In this document: piece by piece, positions 1-8,229 of the stretch
Numbering within the stretch: position 1 is the first letter of the stretch
Layout of the letters: the number at the start of each line of letters is the position of its first letter
Assembly: GCF_022810405.1 (NCBI RefSeq)
Contig: NZ_JALGQE010000004.1
Span: 248,001-312,000, forward strand
Source: Rhodococcus sp. ARC_M5
Lineage (GTDB): Bacteria; Actinomycetota; Actinomycetes; Mycobacteriales; Mycobacteriaceae
DNA length: 64,000 nt
Direction: 5' to 3'
Notes under the pieces: generated by a model
Database searches by the model: none
Told to the model about the DNA's origin: nothing
Seen by the model: only the letters and a program-made list of their open reading frames with translations
Translations under genes and position numbers: made by a program

Positions 1-405
1 CGCACCGATTCCGACAGAGCCGGTGGAGTAGTCGACGGTGTCGGGATCCTTCGCGCGTGACGGGTAGGACTGCAGGCCACCGTACGAGCGAAGGGTCGTC
101 AGATACTTCTCGTCCAAGTCACCGAGAAGGTAGTTGATGGCGTGCAACACCGGCGAGGCATGTGGCTTGACCGACACCCGGTCTGCTGCGGTCAACTGCT
201 CGAACCACAGTGACGTCATGATCGTGACCATCGACGCGCAGGAAGCCTGGTGCCCGCCGACCTTGAGTCCCGTCGGATTGGGCCGGATTCGGTTGGCGTG
301 GTGGATCATCGATGTCGAGAGCCACAGCACGCGTTCGGAGATGTCGTGCAGAGTTTCGCGCCCACCGGTGGCCGAATCGTCTGTGGTCGAGCTGAGGCTG
401 GTCAT
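1..405 (-). CDS. pyruvate dehydrogenase E1-like / transketolase-family protein, 5' part only
   Basis: This is the first 135 codons of a gene that runs off the left edge of the window. The translated part contains KVGGHQASCASMVTIMTSLW, VKPHASPVLHAINYLLG and LRSYGGLQSYPSRAKDPD followed by DYSTGSVGIG. This is the N-terminal thiamine-diphosphate half of homodimeric AceE-type pyruvate dehydrogenase E1 and related transketolase-like proteins. The start at 405 is preceded by a good AGGAGT ribosome site. The enzyme would decarboxylate a 2-oxo acid, but because the C-terminal two thirds are missing I cannot say whether it is the housekeeping AceE or a paralogue. The 240 bp upstream carry a TTGCG-N4-TTGCA motif shared with the neighbouring TetR/NmrA promoter, which suggests control by that regulator. 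Confidence 0.8.
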   Translation of the reverse strand, partial: MTSLSSTTDDSATGGRETLHDISERVLWLSTSMIHHANRIRPNPTGLKVGGHQASCASMVTIMTSLWFEQLTAADRVSVKPHASPVLHAINYLLGDLDEKYLTTLRSYGGLQSYPSRAKDPDTVDYSTGSVGIGA

Positions 406-588
406 GGCCGGAGACTCCTGAAGTTGGCGACGAAAGAGTGCATCGAGTGGAAGAGACGGGACCGGATGGGGCCCCGTCTTTCCCTGAGGCAAGCGTTCGG
501 ATTACGAAGCGCCGAGTCAGTCGCGTCGGTGATGCAACCGGCGTCAGTCGACCAGAGGTTCACCGGCTGCGCAATAGCGGAGCGCTCG

Positions 589-607
589 ATTGTGCAATCT
601 GCGCAAT
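589..607. promoter_or_regulatory. candidate operator upstream of the E1-like gene
   Basis: ATTGTGCA-ATC-TGCGCAAT is a 19 bp inverted repeat with one mismatch. Read on the minus strand it contains TTGCG-N4-TTGCA, the same half-site found twice as an inverted pair between the TetR and NmrA genes. It lies about 185 bp upstream of the E1-like start and just beyond the 3' end of the TetR gene. That it binds the adjacent TetR protein is inference. Confidence 0.45.
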
Positions 608-645
608 TTTACGGGTGGTTGGGTGGCCGTTTCTTGTCGTCCTGA

Positions 646-1266
646 TCATTCGCTTCGACGCGTCGCGGATTCGACGACGGCCTCGAAGGCGTCGACGATC
701 AACGCGACCAAGGCGTCCAGTTCGATGTCCGGGGTGTCGAAGAAGGCCTCCGCGGTCCGGTCGAGAAAACCCGTCCACCCGGAGATCGCGGCCACGACGA
801 GCGGCGACAGCGGATCCGGAAGTTCGGCCAGGGCCGCAACCTGCCGCTCGCCCTCGGCGCGAGCCTGCCGAAGCGCGCTCTCGACCCCGGCCTCGCCGAA
901 TTCTTCCTCGCGGACGACGCGCAAGTACAAGGCGCGATGATCCCGCAAGAATTCGATGTGCCGTCGGACGAAGCCCTCCAACCGAGTCCGGACGGCGTGT
1001 TCCTCGGGCTGCGGCCCTTGCGCATCGGCCAATCTGCCGAGAACGTCGGCCAGCGCAGCCTCGACCAGGCCCTGCTTGTCGGTGAAGTAGTAGAAGAGCA
1101 ACCCATGTGCCACACCGGCTCTGCGCGAGATCGCAGCCGCACTGATGTCTGCACTGGCACCTTCGGAGATGAGCTCGATCGCGGCGTCGATCAGCGCCTG
1201 ACGGCGATCGCGGCGTGGGCGAGCGCGCCGTGACTGCTCTGCATCGTCGACGTCGTTCGAGGGCAC
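646..1266 (-). CDS. TetR family transcriptional regulator
   Basis: A 206-residue TetR-type repressor. The N-terminal helix-turn-helix is clear: RQALIDAAIELISEGASAD, then ISAAAISRRAGVAHGLLFYYF and TDKQGLVEAALADVL at about residues 22-75. The remaining 130 residues are the variable ligand-binding and dimerisation domain, which gives no clue to the ligand. It is transcribed away from the NmrA-SDR pair, with a 35 bp inverted repeat in the shared promoter region that is the obvious operator. Autorepression and control of the divergent reductases, and perhaps of the E1-like gene downstream, is the simplest reading. HTH assignment is firm; the target set is inferred. Confidence 0.9.
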   Translation of the reverse strand: MPSNDVDDAEQSRRARPRRDRRQALIDAAIELISEGASADISAAAISRRAGVAHGLLFYYFTDKQGLVEAALADVLGRLADAQGPQPEEHAVRTRLEGFVRRHIEFLRDHRALYLRVVREEEFGEAGVESALRQARAEGERQVAALAELPDPLSPLVVAAISGWTGFLDRTAEAFFDTPDIELDALVALIVDAFEAVVESATRRSE

Positions 1267-1311
1267 GGCCCGAGACTAATGCAGATCGCGCCACGCCCGT
1301 GCGTCACCCTC

Positions 1312-1346
1312 TTGCGTTATTTGCACGCCTTATGCAATATTCGCAA
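1312..1346. promoter_or_regulatory. inverted-repeat operator between TetR and NmrA genes
   Basis: TTGCGTTATTTGCA (1312-1325) and TGCAATATTCGCAA (1333-1346) are inverted half-sites around a 7 bp spacer. Both fit TTGCG-N4-TTGCA when read in the same sense. The repeat sits between the divergent starts at 1266 and 1386, where a TetR repressor would block both promoters. Confidence 0.6.
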
Positions 1347-1385
1347 AAGGCCGGAGTTCGCCGGCCCACCCGTCAAGGAGGTCCG

Positions 1386-2366
1386 ATGATCACGGTTACC
1401 AGCGCTGCAGGCGGAGTCGGACGACTACTCGTCCGACGACTGGCCACACGGAATGTGCCCATTCGCGCGGTCGTGAAGAACGAGAGTCAGGCTGCGACCA
1501 CCCGCCGGGACGGAGCGACCGAGGTCGTCGTGGGCGATCTACGGTCGGTCGAGACGCTCGACAACGCACTGGCCGGGACCGACGTCATCTACCACGCGGC
1601 ACCGACCCAGGTCATCGACGAAAGACCGATCATCGAGCACCTGATCGCCTCGGCACCGGCACAGGGGTTGCAGCACATCGTTTTTCACTCCGTGATCCAT
1701 CCGGACCTGCATCAGCTGACGCATCATCACCAGAAAGACATCGCCGAGGGACTGTTGCGTGAGAGCGGAATCCCCACCACTGTGCTCAGACCCTCGCACT
1801 ACATGCAGAACTACCTGGAAGTGTGGGAGTTCCTGCAGGCCGGGGTCATGCCGTATCCGGTGTCACCGAACAGCGTCATGGGCGTCGTCGACCTCGCCGA
1901 CGTTGCCGAGGCCGCAGCGAACATTCTGATCGAACCGTCGCCGCACACCGGTCACACGTACGACCTGTCCACCGTCGAACTCACCCGCCACGAAATGGCC
2001 GAGATCTGGTCTCGAGTACTGGGCCACCGGGTCACCGCCGTTCGGATCCCACCGTCGTCGCTGACGAACTCGCTGAACGTACTGCCGTCACTGGCTTCGG
2101 TCGTCGGACACGCACTGCAGTCGACGAAACTGAACTCCATCGGTCACCTCGTTCGCGGTGCGCAGGCCGCATCGAACCCTCGCGACATGAAGAACTGGCC
2201 GGCAGACGCACGTGAGGCGTACCGCACGATGATGGCCCACTACGACCAGCACGGTCTCGCGGCGGGAGACCTGACGGTTCTGCCGACACTCCTCGGACAC
2301 GAACCCACGTCCTACGAGGAGTTCGCGCGGCGCTCCAGCACAGAGTTCGGACGCTCGGACCGATGA
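1386..2366 (+). CDS. NmrA-like NAD(P)-binding oxidoreductase (atypical SDR)
   Basis: A 326-residue atypical short-chain dehydrogenase of the NmrA/isoflavone-reductase type. The N-terminus MITVTSAAGGVGRLLVRRLA is the dinucleotide-binding glycine-rich turn, followed by VVGDLRSVETLDNALAGTDV and a substrate-domain stretch with VFHSVIHPDLHQLTHHHQKD. The start at 1386 is set by an AAGGAGG ribosome site; an upstream in-frame start at 1215 would run through the operator and is rejected. The stop overlaps the next start (ATGA), so this gene and the SDR downstream form one transcript. NmrA-family proteins may be reductases, quinone-related enzymes or redox sensors; the substrate cannot be told. Confidence 0.85.
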   Translation: MITVTSAAGGVGRLLVRRLATRNVPIRAVVKNESQAATTRRDGATEVVVGDLRSVETLDNALAGTDVIYHAAPTQVIDERPIIEHLIASAPAQGLQHIVFHSVIHPDLHQLTHHHQKDIAEGLLRESGIPTTVLRPSHYMQNYLEVWEFLQAGVMPYPVSPNSVMGVVDLADVAEAAANILIEPSPHTGHTYDLSTVELTRHEMAEIWSRVLGHRVTAVRIPPSSLTNSLNVLPSLASVVGHALQSTKLNSIGHLVRGAQAASNPRDMKNWPADAREAYRTMMAHYDQHGLAAGDLTVLPTLLGHEPTSYEEFARRSSTEFGRSDR

Positions 2367-3148
2367 GCCGCAGAGCTTTTCGATACAGTCCGGGCCGCTC
2401 GTTGGTGACCGGCGCAAGCTCGGGAATCGGAGCCGAATTCGCGCGCGCCCTGGCCGCCCGCGGCTCCGACCTGGTACTCGTCGCGCGGCGAGGGGACCGG
2501 CTGACAGCATTGGCGGAGAAGCTCGAATCGACCTACGACGTGCGCTGCCGAACCGTGCCCTGGGACCTGTCCGAGTCCGCGAGTGGCCGCCGGCTACGCG
2601 AGATCGTGCCGGAGCGCATCGATCTCGTCGTCAACAACGCGGGATTCGCCGTGCAGGGACCGTTCGCCGACGGCGACGCCGACGACTTCGAGCGCCTCGT
2701 CGCCGTCGACATCCGTGCTGTGGTGGACATCTGCTCGGCCTTCCTCCCCGACATGATCGCCCGAGGAGAGGGCACCATCGTCAATGTCGCCAGTACGACT
2801 GCGTTCCAACCCGTCCCGACTCTCGCGGTGTATGCGGCCGCAAAAGCGTTCGTGCTGAGCTTCAGCCAGTCCCTCTGGTTCGAGTCGGCACAGCACGGCG
2901 TCAGAGTGTTCGCACTCAACCCCGGCCCCACCCACACCGAATTCTTCGACGTCATCGGTGACTCGGCCACCGCCACCGGCACCTACCAGACACCGGCCGA
3001 CGTGGTCGCCACCGCCATGATGGCGCTCGACTCCAAACGATCTCGGCCGCATGTTGTTTCGGGACGTCGCAATTCACTACAAGCGGCGATGGTGGGTATC
3101 GTCCCCGCACGAGTTCTGCTACCCGCCCTCGCGCGCATGCTCCACTAG
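2363..3148 (+). CDS. short-chain dehydrogenase/reductase
   Basis: A classical SDR of 261 residues. The cofactor motif TGASSGIG lies at about residues 17-24, NNAG at about 91-94, and the active-site Ser with YxxxK appears as YAAAKAF near residue 158. The C-terminal region after GPTHTEFF is longer than the minimal SDR and ends in a hydrophobic stretch. It overlaps the NmrA-like gene by 4 bp, so the two are translationally coupled. Such proteins oxidise or reduce hydroxyl/keto groups on lipids, steroids or xenobiotics with NAD(P)(H). The substrate is unknown. Confidence 0.9.
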   Translation: MSRRAFRYSPGRSLVTGASSGIGAEFARALAARGSDLVLVARRGDRLTALAEKLESTYDVRCRTVPWDLSESASGRRLREIVPERIDLVVNNAGFAVQGPFADGDADDFERLVAVDIRAVVDICSAFLPDMIARGEGTIVNVASTTAFQPVPTLAVYAAAKAFVLSFSQSLWFESAQHGVRVFALNPGPTHTEFFDVIGDSATATGTYQTPADVVATAMMALDSKRSRPHVVSGRRNSLQAAMVGIVPARVLLPALARMLH

Positions 3149-3160
3149 ACTGTCACGATC

Positions 3161-3877
3161 ATGGCCAGGGTCTCCAGATTCACACTCGACGATCGCAAGG
3201 AAGCGGTGGCGCGCGCATTCGGTGGCTCCGAGAGCCCAGCGGCCGTCGCGTCGTCCCTGGGCATTCACACCACCACGCTGTACCGCTGGGCCGGGTCGTC
3301 CGCCACGGAGGAACCCGGGCCCGCACCGGCACGACTGATCGAGGCCACCCAAGAACTACTGCGGCACGCCGACTACGCGGACATCACGATCGAAAGTGTC
3401 GCTGCCCGATGCGGTCTCGCGCCGAGAACGGCCTTCCACCACTTTCCCAGCAAACGCGAACTGTTCCAGGCTGCAGTCGACGACGCCGCCACCGTGCTGA
3501 TCGAGCGCATCGGTGAACGGTCTGCGGATGCCGGCTGGCCGGACACCCCACTCGAGCAGTTGCAGACATTTCTGCGAATAGCTGCCGAAAGCATCTACGA
3601 GACGCCGCGCACGCACGTGCTGTTCCGCAATCTCGGAGTCCCGAAATCCGAGGGCACAGCGGAGCGTTGGCACGACAGCTTCGTCGATGCCATCACCGAA
3701 CTACTCCGCGCCGCAGCCGAGGCGGGGCAGATCGACCGCAACACCGACCTGCCCGTAGCAGCGCGCCTCCTCACCGGGGCCATGCGCGGCATACACACGG
3801 CAGTGTTCGACGGTGCCGATACCGACACCGCCCTGACGCTCGTCGGGCGTGTTCACCTGCTGATCCCACCCGCCTGA
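3161..3877 (+). CDS. TetR family regulator with an extra N-terminal transposase-type HTH
   Basis: This 238-residue protein has two DNA-binding regions. Residues about 5-45 (FTLDDRKEAVARAFGG, PAAVASSLGIHTTTLYRWAG) form a helix-turn-helix of the kind found in IS3-type transposase OrfA proteins and some simple regulators. Residues about 58-110 are a standard TetR HTH (IEATQELLRHADYADITIES, AARCGLAPRTAFHHFPSKRE). The rest is a TetR ligand domain with NLGVPKSEGTAERWHDSF. It lies directly upstream of, and in the same direction as, the dioxygenase operon, whose promoter bears two palindromes two helical turns apart. It is very likely the repressor of that operon. The double HTH is unusual; no transposase remains are visible around it. 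Confidence 0.85.
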   Translation: MARVSRFTLDDRKEAVARAFGGSESPAAVASSLGIHTTTLYRWAGSSATEEPGPAPARLIEATQELLRHADYADITIESVAARCGLAPRTAFHHFPSKRELFQAAVDDAATVLIERIGERSADAGWPDTPLEQLQTFLRIAAESIYETPRTHVLFRNLGVPKSEGTAERWHDSFVDAITELLRAAAEAGQIDRNTDLPVAARLLTGAMRGIHTAVFDGADTDTALTLVGRVHLLIPPA

Positions 3878-3920
3878 TCCCCACGCGCCTCAACTGGGGC
3901 CCCGGTCGACGCGAAAATTC

Positions 3921-3956
3921 GACTGACTGTCAGTCAAATTATTGACTGGTAGTCAA
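3921..3956. promoter_or_regulatory. twin palindromic operators
   Basis: GACTGA-CTG-TCAGTC (3921-3935) and TTGACT-GGT-AGTCAA (3942-3956) are both perfect inverted repeats with a 3 bp centre and share the half-site TGACT/AGTCA. Their centres are 21 bp apart, two turns of the helix, so two dimers would sit on the same face. The second operator contains the likely -35 box. Confidence 0.75.
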
Positions 3957-3970
3957 AGTAGACATAATCT
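3942..3970 (+). promoter_or_regulatory. sigma-70-type promoter of the dioxygenase operon
   Basis: TTGACT at 3942-3947 and TAATCT at 3965-3970 are separated by 17 bp, a good vegetative promoter about 40 bp upstream of the start at 4007. The -35 element lies within the second operator, so repressor binding would exclude RNA polymerase. Confidence 0.6.
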
Positions 3971-4006
3971 GGATCACACTTCGCGATCACGACGAAAGGT
4001 CGATTC

Positions 4007-4642
4007 ATGAGCGCACAGCAGGATGCACCGGCAACCACGACGCCCCGGGTCGCGCCCGACTACATCGCGCACTGGGTCGTCAAGTCGGCTCGCACCGAGG
4101 AGATGGTGCGCTGGTACGGCACGGTGTTCGGTGCCGAGATCGCGTACCAGGACGACGAGATCACGTTCTTGACCTGGGACGACGAGTCACACCGACTGGC
4201 GATCATCGCCGTACCGAAGCCCGTCAAGTTCGTGTTCCCCTTCGCCAAGCTGCGACGCAAGGCCTACGGCATCGACCACATCGCCCTGACGTTCGTCTCG
4301 CTCGAACGACTGCTGGAGAACTACGTGCGGCTCAAGCGCCTGGGCATTCTTCCGGTGTGGTCCATCAACCACGGACCCACGATCTCGCTGTACTACGAGG
4401 ACCCCGACGGCATTCGGCTCGAGTTCCAGGTGGAGAACTTCGACCCGGACAACACCGCGGCCTTCTTCTTCACCGAGGAATTCGCGCGCAATCCCATCGG
4501 CGTCAACATCGACCCCGACTACCTCCTGAGCAGGCTGCGCAACGGAGCCACTCACGAGGAGCTGCGGCAGCGTGAGGCGGGCACGAGGCCCGGCCGGCCG
4601 GTGGTCGCCAACAAAAAGACCATCACTCCGAAAACTTTGTGA
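4007..4642 (+). CDS. VOC-fold (extradiol dioxygenase / glyoxalase superfamily) protein
   Basis: A 211-residue vicinal-oxygen-chelate protein. The expected metal ligands are visible: His near residue 22 (YIAHWVV), His near 91 (GIDHIALTF) and Glu near 139 (DPDGIRLEFQVE), and the spacing resembles biphenyl-2,3-diol dioxygenase-type enzymes. Its single-domain length is like the short type I extradiol or glyoxalase-like proteins. It is first in an operon with an FAH-family hydrolase and an FAD aromatic monooxygenase, which supports ring cleavage of a catechol-type intermediate. The start has a GAAAGG ribosome site 7 bp upstream. The substrate is not deducible, and an isomerase or glyoxalase role cannot be excluded. 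Confidence 0.8.
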   Translation: MSAQQDAPATTTPRVAPDYIAHWVVKSARTEEMVRWYGTVFGAEIAYQDDEITFLTWDDESHRLAIIAVPKPVKFVFPFAKLRRKAYGIDHIALTFVSLERLLENYVRLKRLGILPVWSINHGPTISLYYEDPDGIRLEFQVENFDPDNTAAFFFTEEFARNPIGVNIDPDYLLSRLRNGATHEELRQREAGTRPGRPVVANKKTITPKTL

Positions 4643-4670
4643 CCGAACTTCTGGGGGGAGATCGAACATC

Positions 4671-5597
4671 ATGCCTATCAACATCATTCGGACCGAAGAC
4701 AGCTGGTGGCGACTCGACGGCGATCAGGCCGTTCGGATCGACACCGATGCCCGGACCACACGTGAGCTTCTGGCCGACCGCGCGGCCATCGATGCCGCTT
4801 CGGGAGCCGGCACGAACGTCGCCGAGCTCGAACTCGTCTCGCCCATCACCGCACCGTGCCGAGTGGTGGCGCAGTTGCTCAACTACCGTTCGCACGCGAT
4901 CGACGCCGGATCGGACCCGAAGACGCTGCAGCCGACATTCTTTCGCAAGTCGTCCGCGTCGATCAGTGGCCCGAACGATCCCATTCGACAGCCACCGGAG
5001 GTCGCGCTGCTCGACTACGAGATCGAGCTGGGCGTGGTGGTCGGTGCCGATATCCCCATCGGGACGACGGTCACCGACGACAACCTCGGTTCCTATGTCG
5101 CCGGCTTCGTCGTCGCCAACGACGTCTCGGCTCGGGAGATACAGCTGACGAAAGTGCAGGTGTACGAAAGCAAGTCGTATCCCACCTTCACCCCACTCGG
5201 TCCCCGATTGGTTCTGCTCGACAACGACGAGTTGCGTCGACTGCCCGAGCTACGCATGACGTTGGCCGTCAACGGCGAAACCCGACAGGACCAGACGATC
5301 GGCAACGATCTCATCACTCCTCCCGCCGACGCCTTCACCCGACTGGCCCGTTTTCAGAACATGACCGCAGGCGACGTTCTGCTGACCGGAACGCCGATCG
5401 GCACCGCGATCTCGGCCCCACCGAAAGTGATTCAGAAGATCGGCGAGCTCATTCCGCCGGCACTGAAGTGGAAGTTCTTCTTCGCGCGCCAGGCCAAGAA
5501 CCCGAAGTATCTCTCGGTGGACGAGGTCGTCACAGCCACCATCCGCACCCCGGACGGCTCGATCGATCTGGGTACCCAGGAAACCATCGTCCGATGA
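4671..5597 (+). CDS. fumarylacetoacetate hydrolase family protein
   Basis: A 308-residue FAH-superfamily member. Conserved blocks are LNYRSHA (about residue 71), the metal-binding DYEIELGVVVG (about 117), FVVANDVSAREIQ (about 146), FTPLGPRLV, and LLTGTPIGTA near residue 246. The family covers C-C bond hydrolases, 2-hydroxymuconate-type hydratases and decarboxylases acting on ring-cleavage products. The start at 4671 follows a GGGGGAG site; a longer in-frame start at 4572 would overlap the dioxygenase gene and is rejected. The stop overlaps the next start by 4 bp. In context it should hydrolyse or hydrate the product of the upstream dioxygenase. Confidence 0.88.
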   Translation: MPINIIRTEDSWWRLDGDQAVRIDTDARTTRELLADRAAIDAASGAGTNVAELELVSPITAPCRVVAQLLNYRSHAIDAGSDPKTLQPTFFRKSSASISGPNDPIRQPPEVALLDYEIELGVVVGADIPIGTTVTDDNLGSYVAGFVVANDVSAREIQLTKVQVYESKSYPTFTPLGPRLVLLDNDELRRLPELRMTLAVNGETRQDQTIGNDLITPPADAFTRLARFQNMTAGDVLLTGTPIGTAISAPPKVIQKIGELIPPALKWKFFFARQAKNPKYLSVDEVVTATIRTPDGSIDLGTQETIVR

Positions 5598-7369
5598 GCA
5601 GCCCTGTCGTCATCATCGGTGCGGGGCCTGCGGGTACCACCGCAGCGCTTCTGCTGGCACGCAGAGGTATTCGCACCGTACTGCTCGAGCGTCGAAGGAG
5701 TCCGCTGTTCCATCCGGCGGCCCACGTCATCAATGCTCGAACGCTGGAGATCTGGAACGAGTACAGCCCCGAACTGGCCAAGTCGATAGCGGCGATGTCG
5801 CCTCCGCACGACCAGGTGAACTTGATCAGCTGGTACGGCGACTTGGCCGGTGACGCCATCGGGTCCATCGATCTGCTGTCCGATCCCGAACGCAAAGCCG
5901 TCGTGGAAAGCCAGAGCCCCTACATGGTTTCGCACATCGGCCAGCACATCCTGATGCCGGCGCTGTGGGACGCAGTCGACGCAGAACCGCTGATCGAATT
6001 TCGACGCGGAGTCACCGTGGACTCGGTCGAATCGACTCCCGGTGACGCCCGTGTCGCCTTCCGAACGGCGATGGGCCACAACACCGAGGTGCGTGCCCCG
6101 TACGTGCTGGCCTGCGACGGTGCCAACAGCGTCACCCGGGATGCCGCGAGGATCTCGCTGACCGGGCCGGTACTGGCCAACATGGGCAGTGCCTTCTTCA
6201 CCTCCACCACACTGTTTCCCGACGACGCGCGTCCGTTGTTGAGTTGGATCTACACCCCGGACCTGTGTGGGGTGCTCATCTCGCATGCGGATCATCGCTA
6301 CATCCTGATGACGGCCTACCTCCATCCCGATCAGGAGATCGCGAGAGACGGCCGTCGTTTCTGGGAGACGACACTTCCGAAGGTGTTGGGATCCAACGAC
6401 TTCGAGCTGGAGTCGACCGGAACCTGGGTGATGACCTCGCAGACGGCGGACAGCTTTCGACGCGAACGTCTGCTGTTGCTCGGCGATGCTGCCCATCGCT
6501 TTCCGCACACCGGCGGCTTCGGTCTCAATTCGGGTGTGCAGGATGCACACAACCTCGCGTGGAAGCTCGACGCCGTGCTCTCGGGCGCGGCTGCTCCGGA
6601 GCTGCTGGACACCTACGACACGGAGCGCCGCCCCGTGGTGGAGAAATTCGCCGAACAGAGCGTCGCCAACCACTTCCGGATGGACGACATCGGCAAGCGG
6701 GTGGGCATCACCAACGCCATGCTGGCCAAAGCAACTCAGGCCATGGGGCGGGCTCCACTGAACAAGATCCCGGGCCGACTGATCGCGCCCCTCGCGGCCG
6801 CAGCAACACGCAAGCAGATGAGCCGATCGCGAAGCCTGCGCCCGGATGCCCCCGGATCCGCGAAACTCCGCGCCGAGATCGCGGCGGCAATTCCCCTGCA
6901 GTTGGAGCACTTCGTCTCCACCGGACTGCAATTCGGCTACCTCTACGCCAGTCCGCTCGTCGCGCAGGACGCGTCGGCGAAACCCACCGAGGACGTGGTC
7001 GATTACGTGCCCACCACGTACCCGGGCGCACGGATCCCGCACGCCCTTGTGTCGGTCGACGGTCAGCTCGTGTCACCGCACGACGTACTGGACCCGAACA
7101 TGCTGACGCTGTTCACCTTCGACGGTTCCGCGTGGGCACCAGCGGTGCAGGAACTCGGTGACATACGGCCAGGCATCGCACTCGTCGTCATGGACGTACC
7201 CGTCGGCGTCGATCGAGAGGAGCTGATATCGCTGTACGAGGTAGGCGAGACCGGAGCCGTCCTCGTCAGACCCGACGGTCATGTCGCCTGGCGTGCAACC
7301 AATTCCTCGGCTCTGCTGTCCGACTTCCTGAGCACGCGTTGGGGAAGCTACTACGCCGCGACGCTCTGA
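5594..7369 (+). CDS. FAD-dependent aromatic monooxygenase (phenol hydroxylase / MhpA-like)
   Basis: A 591-residue class A flavoprotein monooxygenase. The N-terminal FAD motif IGAGPAGTTAALLLARRG is at residues 8-25, the DG motif reads ACDGANSVTRDAAR, and the GD motif LLLGDAAHRFPHTGGFGLNS is near residue 297. The last 150 residues resemble the thioredoxin-like C-terminal domain of phenol hydroxylase/MhpA relatives. It would use NAD(P)H and oxygen to hydroxylate an aromatic ring, supplying a catecholic substrate to the upstream dioxygenase. The start is set by the ATGA overlap with the FAH gene. The 3' end overlaps the convergent TspO-like gene by 19 bp. Confidence 0.9.
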   Translation: MSSPVVIIGAGPAGTTAALLLARRGIRTVLLERRRSPLFHPAAHVINARTLEIWNEYSPELAKSIAAMSPPHDQVNLISWYGDLAGDAIGSIDLLSDPERKAVVESQSPYMVSHIGQHILMPALWDAVDAEPLIEFRRGVTVDSVESTPGDARVAFRTAMGHNTEVRAPYVLACDGANSVTRDAARISLTGPVLANMGSAFFTSTTLFPDDARPLLSWIYTPDLCGVLISHADHRYILMTAYLHPDQEIARDGRRFWETTLPKVLGSNDFELESTGTWVMTSQTADSFRRERLLLLGDAAHRFPHTGGFGLNSGVQDAHNLAWKLDAVLSGAAAPELLDTYDTERRPVVEKFAEQSVANHFRMDDIGKRVGITNAMLAKATQAMGRAPLNKIPGRLIAPLAAAATRKQMSRSRSLRPDAPGSAKLRAEIAAAIPLQLEHFVSTGLQFGYLYASPLVAQDASAKPTEDVVDYVPTTYPGARIPHALVSVDGQLVSPHDVLDPNMLTLFTFDGSAWAPAVQELGDIRPGIALVVMDVPVGVDREELISLYEVGETGAVLVRPDGHVAWRATNSSALLSDFLSTRWGSYYAATL

Positions 7370-8118
7370 CGGCCGGTAGCCCGCTGTGATCGAAGTCTGA
7401 TCCCCACGGTCGCCAACGCGACGACAGAGGCGGCGAGCACTGCAGTCCGTCCGACCGTCGTGTTCGTCACCTCTCCCGCCAGACGACCCTGTGCCAGCCA
7501 CGCCAGGCCCCACACGATGGCAAGCATCGGCGCGATCGCCCCGCCTGAATACCGGGCCAGCAGTACCCCGACGGCAGCTGCGACGACGAGCACGGCAATC
7601 GCCCAGATCGTGGCGGCACCGGTTACACCGAGACTCACCAGCCATGCGGAGATGTTGGCGATTGTCGCCACGCACACCCACCCGAGGTAGAGGCCCATGG
7701 TGCCGTCGGTGATCACCGCGTCGGCGACTCCCTCCGCTCGATGCTGCTGCATCAGCACGAACACGCGGACGAGCACCGCCAGCAAGGCGACGATGACCAC
7801 GACGCTCAGCCATACCTGGCCGAACTGAATCGCGAGAATCCACGCCGGATTGAGCAACATCGACGCGATGATCGGTGCTCGCAGGGCGTCGTGACGTGCA
7901 GTGCGCCCGGGAAGGAACTGCCAGACGGCGTACACGATCAGTCCGGTGTAGATCACCGACCAGATGGAGAACGCAGGCCCAGCGGGTGCCACCAGCGTCG
8001 ACGTGGCACTGAGCGCTCCGCCGGCCGCCTCGGCGATGGGCGTACCGATCCATGCGCCGGAGCCGAGAAACGACACCACAACCGCTACGACCGCACTGAC
8101 GACGACACCGATCTTCAT
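7351..8118 (-). CDS. TspO/MBR-like tryptophan-rich membrane protein
   Basis: A 255-residue polytopic membrane protein with about seven hydrophobic helices. The segment PAGPAFSIWSVIYTGLIVYA with a following LPGR is the recognisable signature of the TspO/peripheral benzodiazepine receptor family, whose members bind porphyrins and sense oxidative stress. It is longer than the usual 150-170 residues, as in the tryptophan-rich sensory proteins of actinobacteria, and has extra C-terminal helices. It is convergent with the FAD monooxygenase and overlaps it by 19 bp, so no terminator separates them. No ligand can be assigned. Confidence 0.7.
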   Translation of the reverse strand: MKIGVVVSAVVAVVVSFLGSGAWIGTPIAEAAGGALSATSTLVAPAGPAFSIWSVIYTGLIVYAVWQFLPGRTARHDALRAPIIASMLLNPAWILAIQFGQVWLSVVVIVALLAVLVRVFVLMQQHRAEGVADAVITDGTMGLYLGWVCVATIANISAWLVSLGVTGAATIWAIAVLVVAAAVGVLLARYSGGAIAPMLAIVWGLAWLAQGRLAGEVTNTTVGRTAVLAASVVALATVGIRLRSQRATGRQSVAA

Positions 8119-8229
8119 GGCTGGGATAGTCCCCCGAAAGCGGAAGAGGCAAACACGGCTGCTGGGCGGGGGTTGCTGCGCAACTCCAGCGGTCGGCCAC
8201 CTGTGAGCTCGTTCTGGTAGACACGCGTT

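Noticed and set aside
3161-3300. Transposase-type HTH suggesting an IS remnant
   Set aside because: The HTH is in frame with and fused to an intact TetR domain. No inverted repeats, OrfB or target duplications are near, so it is a domain of the regulator.
5432-7042. 536-codon minus-strand open frame opposite the FAD monooxygenase
   Set aside because: Shadow frame; the plus strand carries complete flavin-binding motifs and no domain is visible in the minus-strand product.
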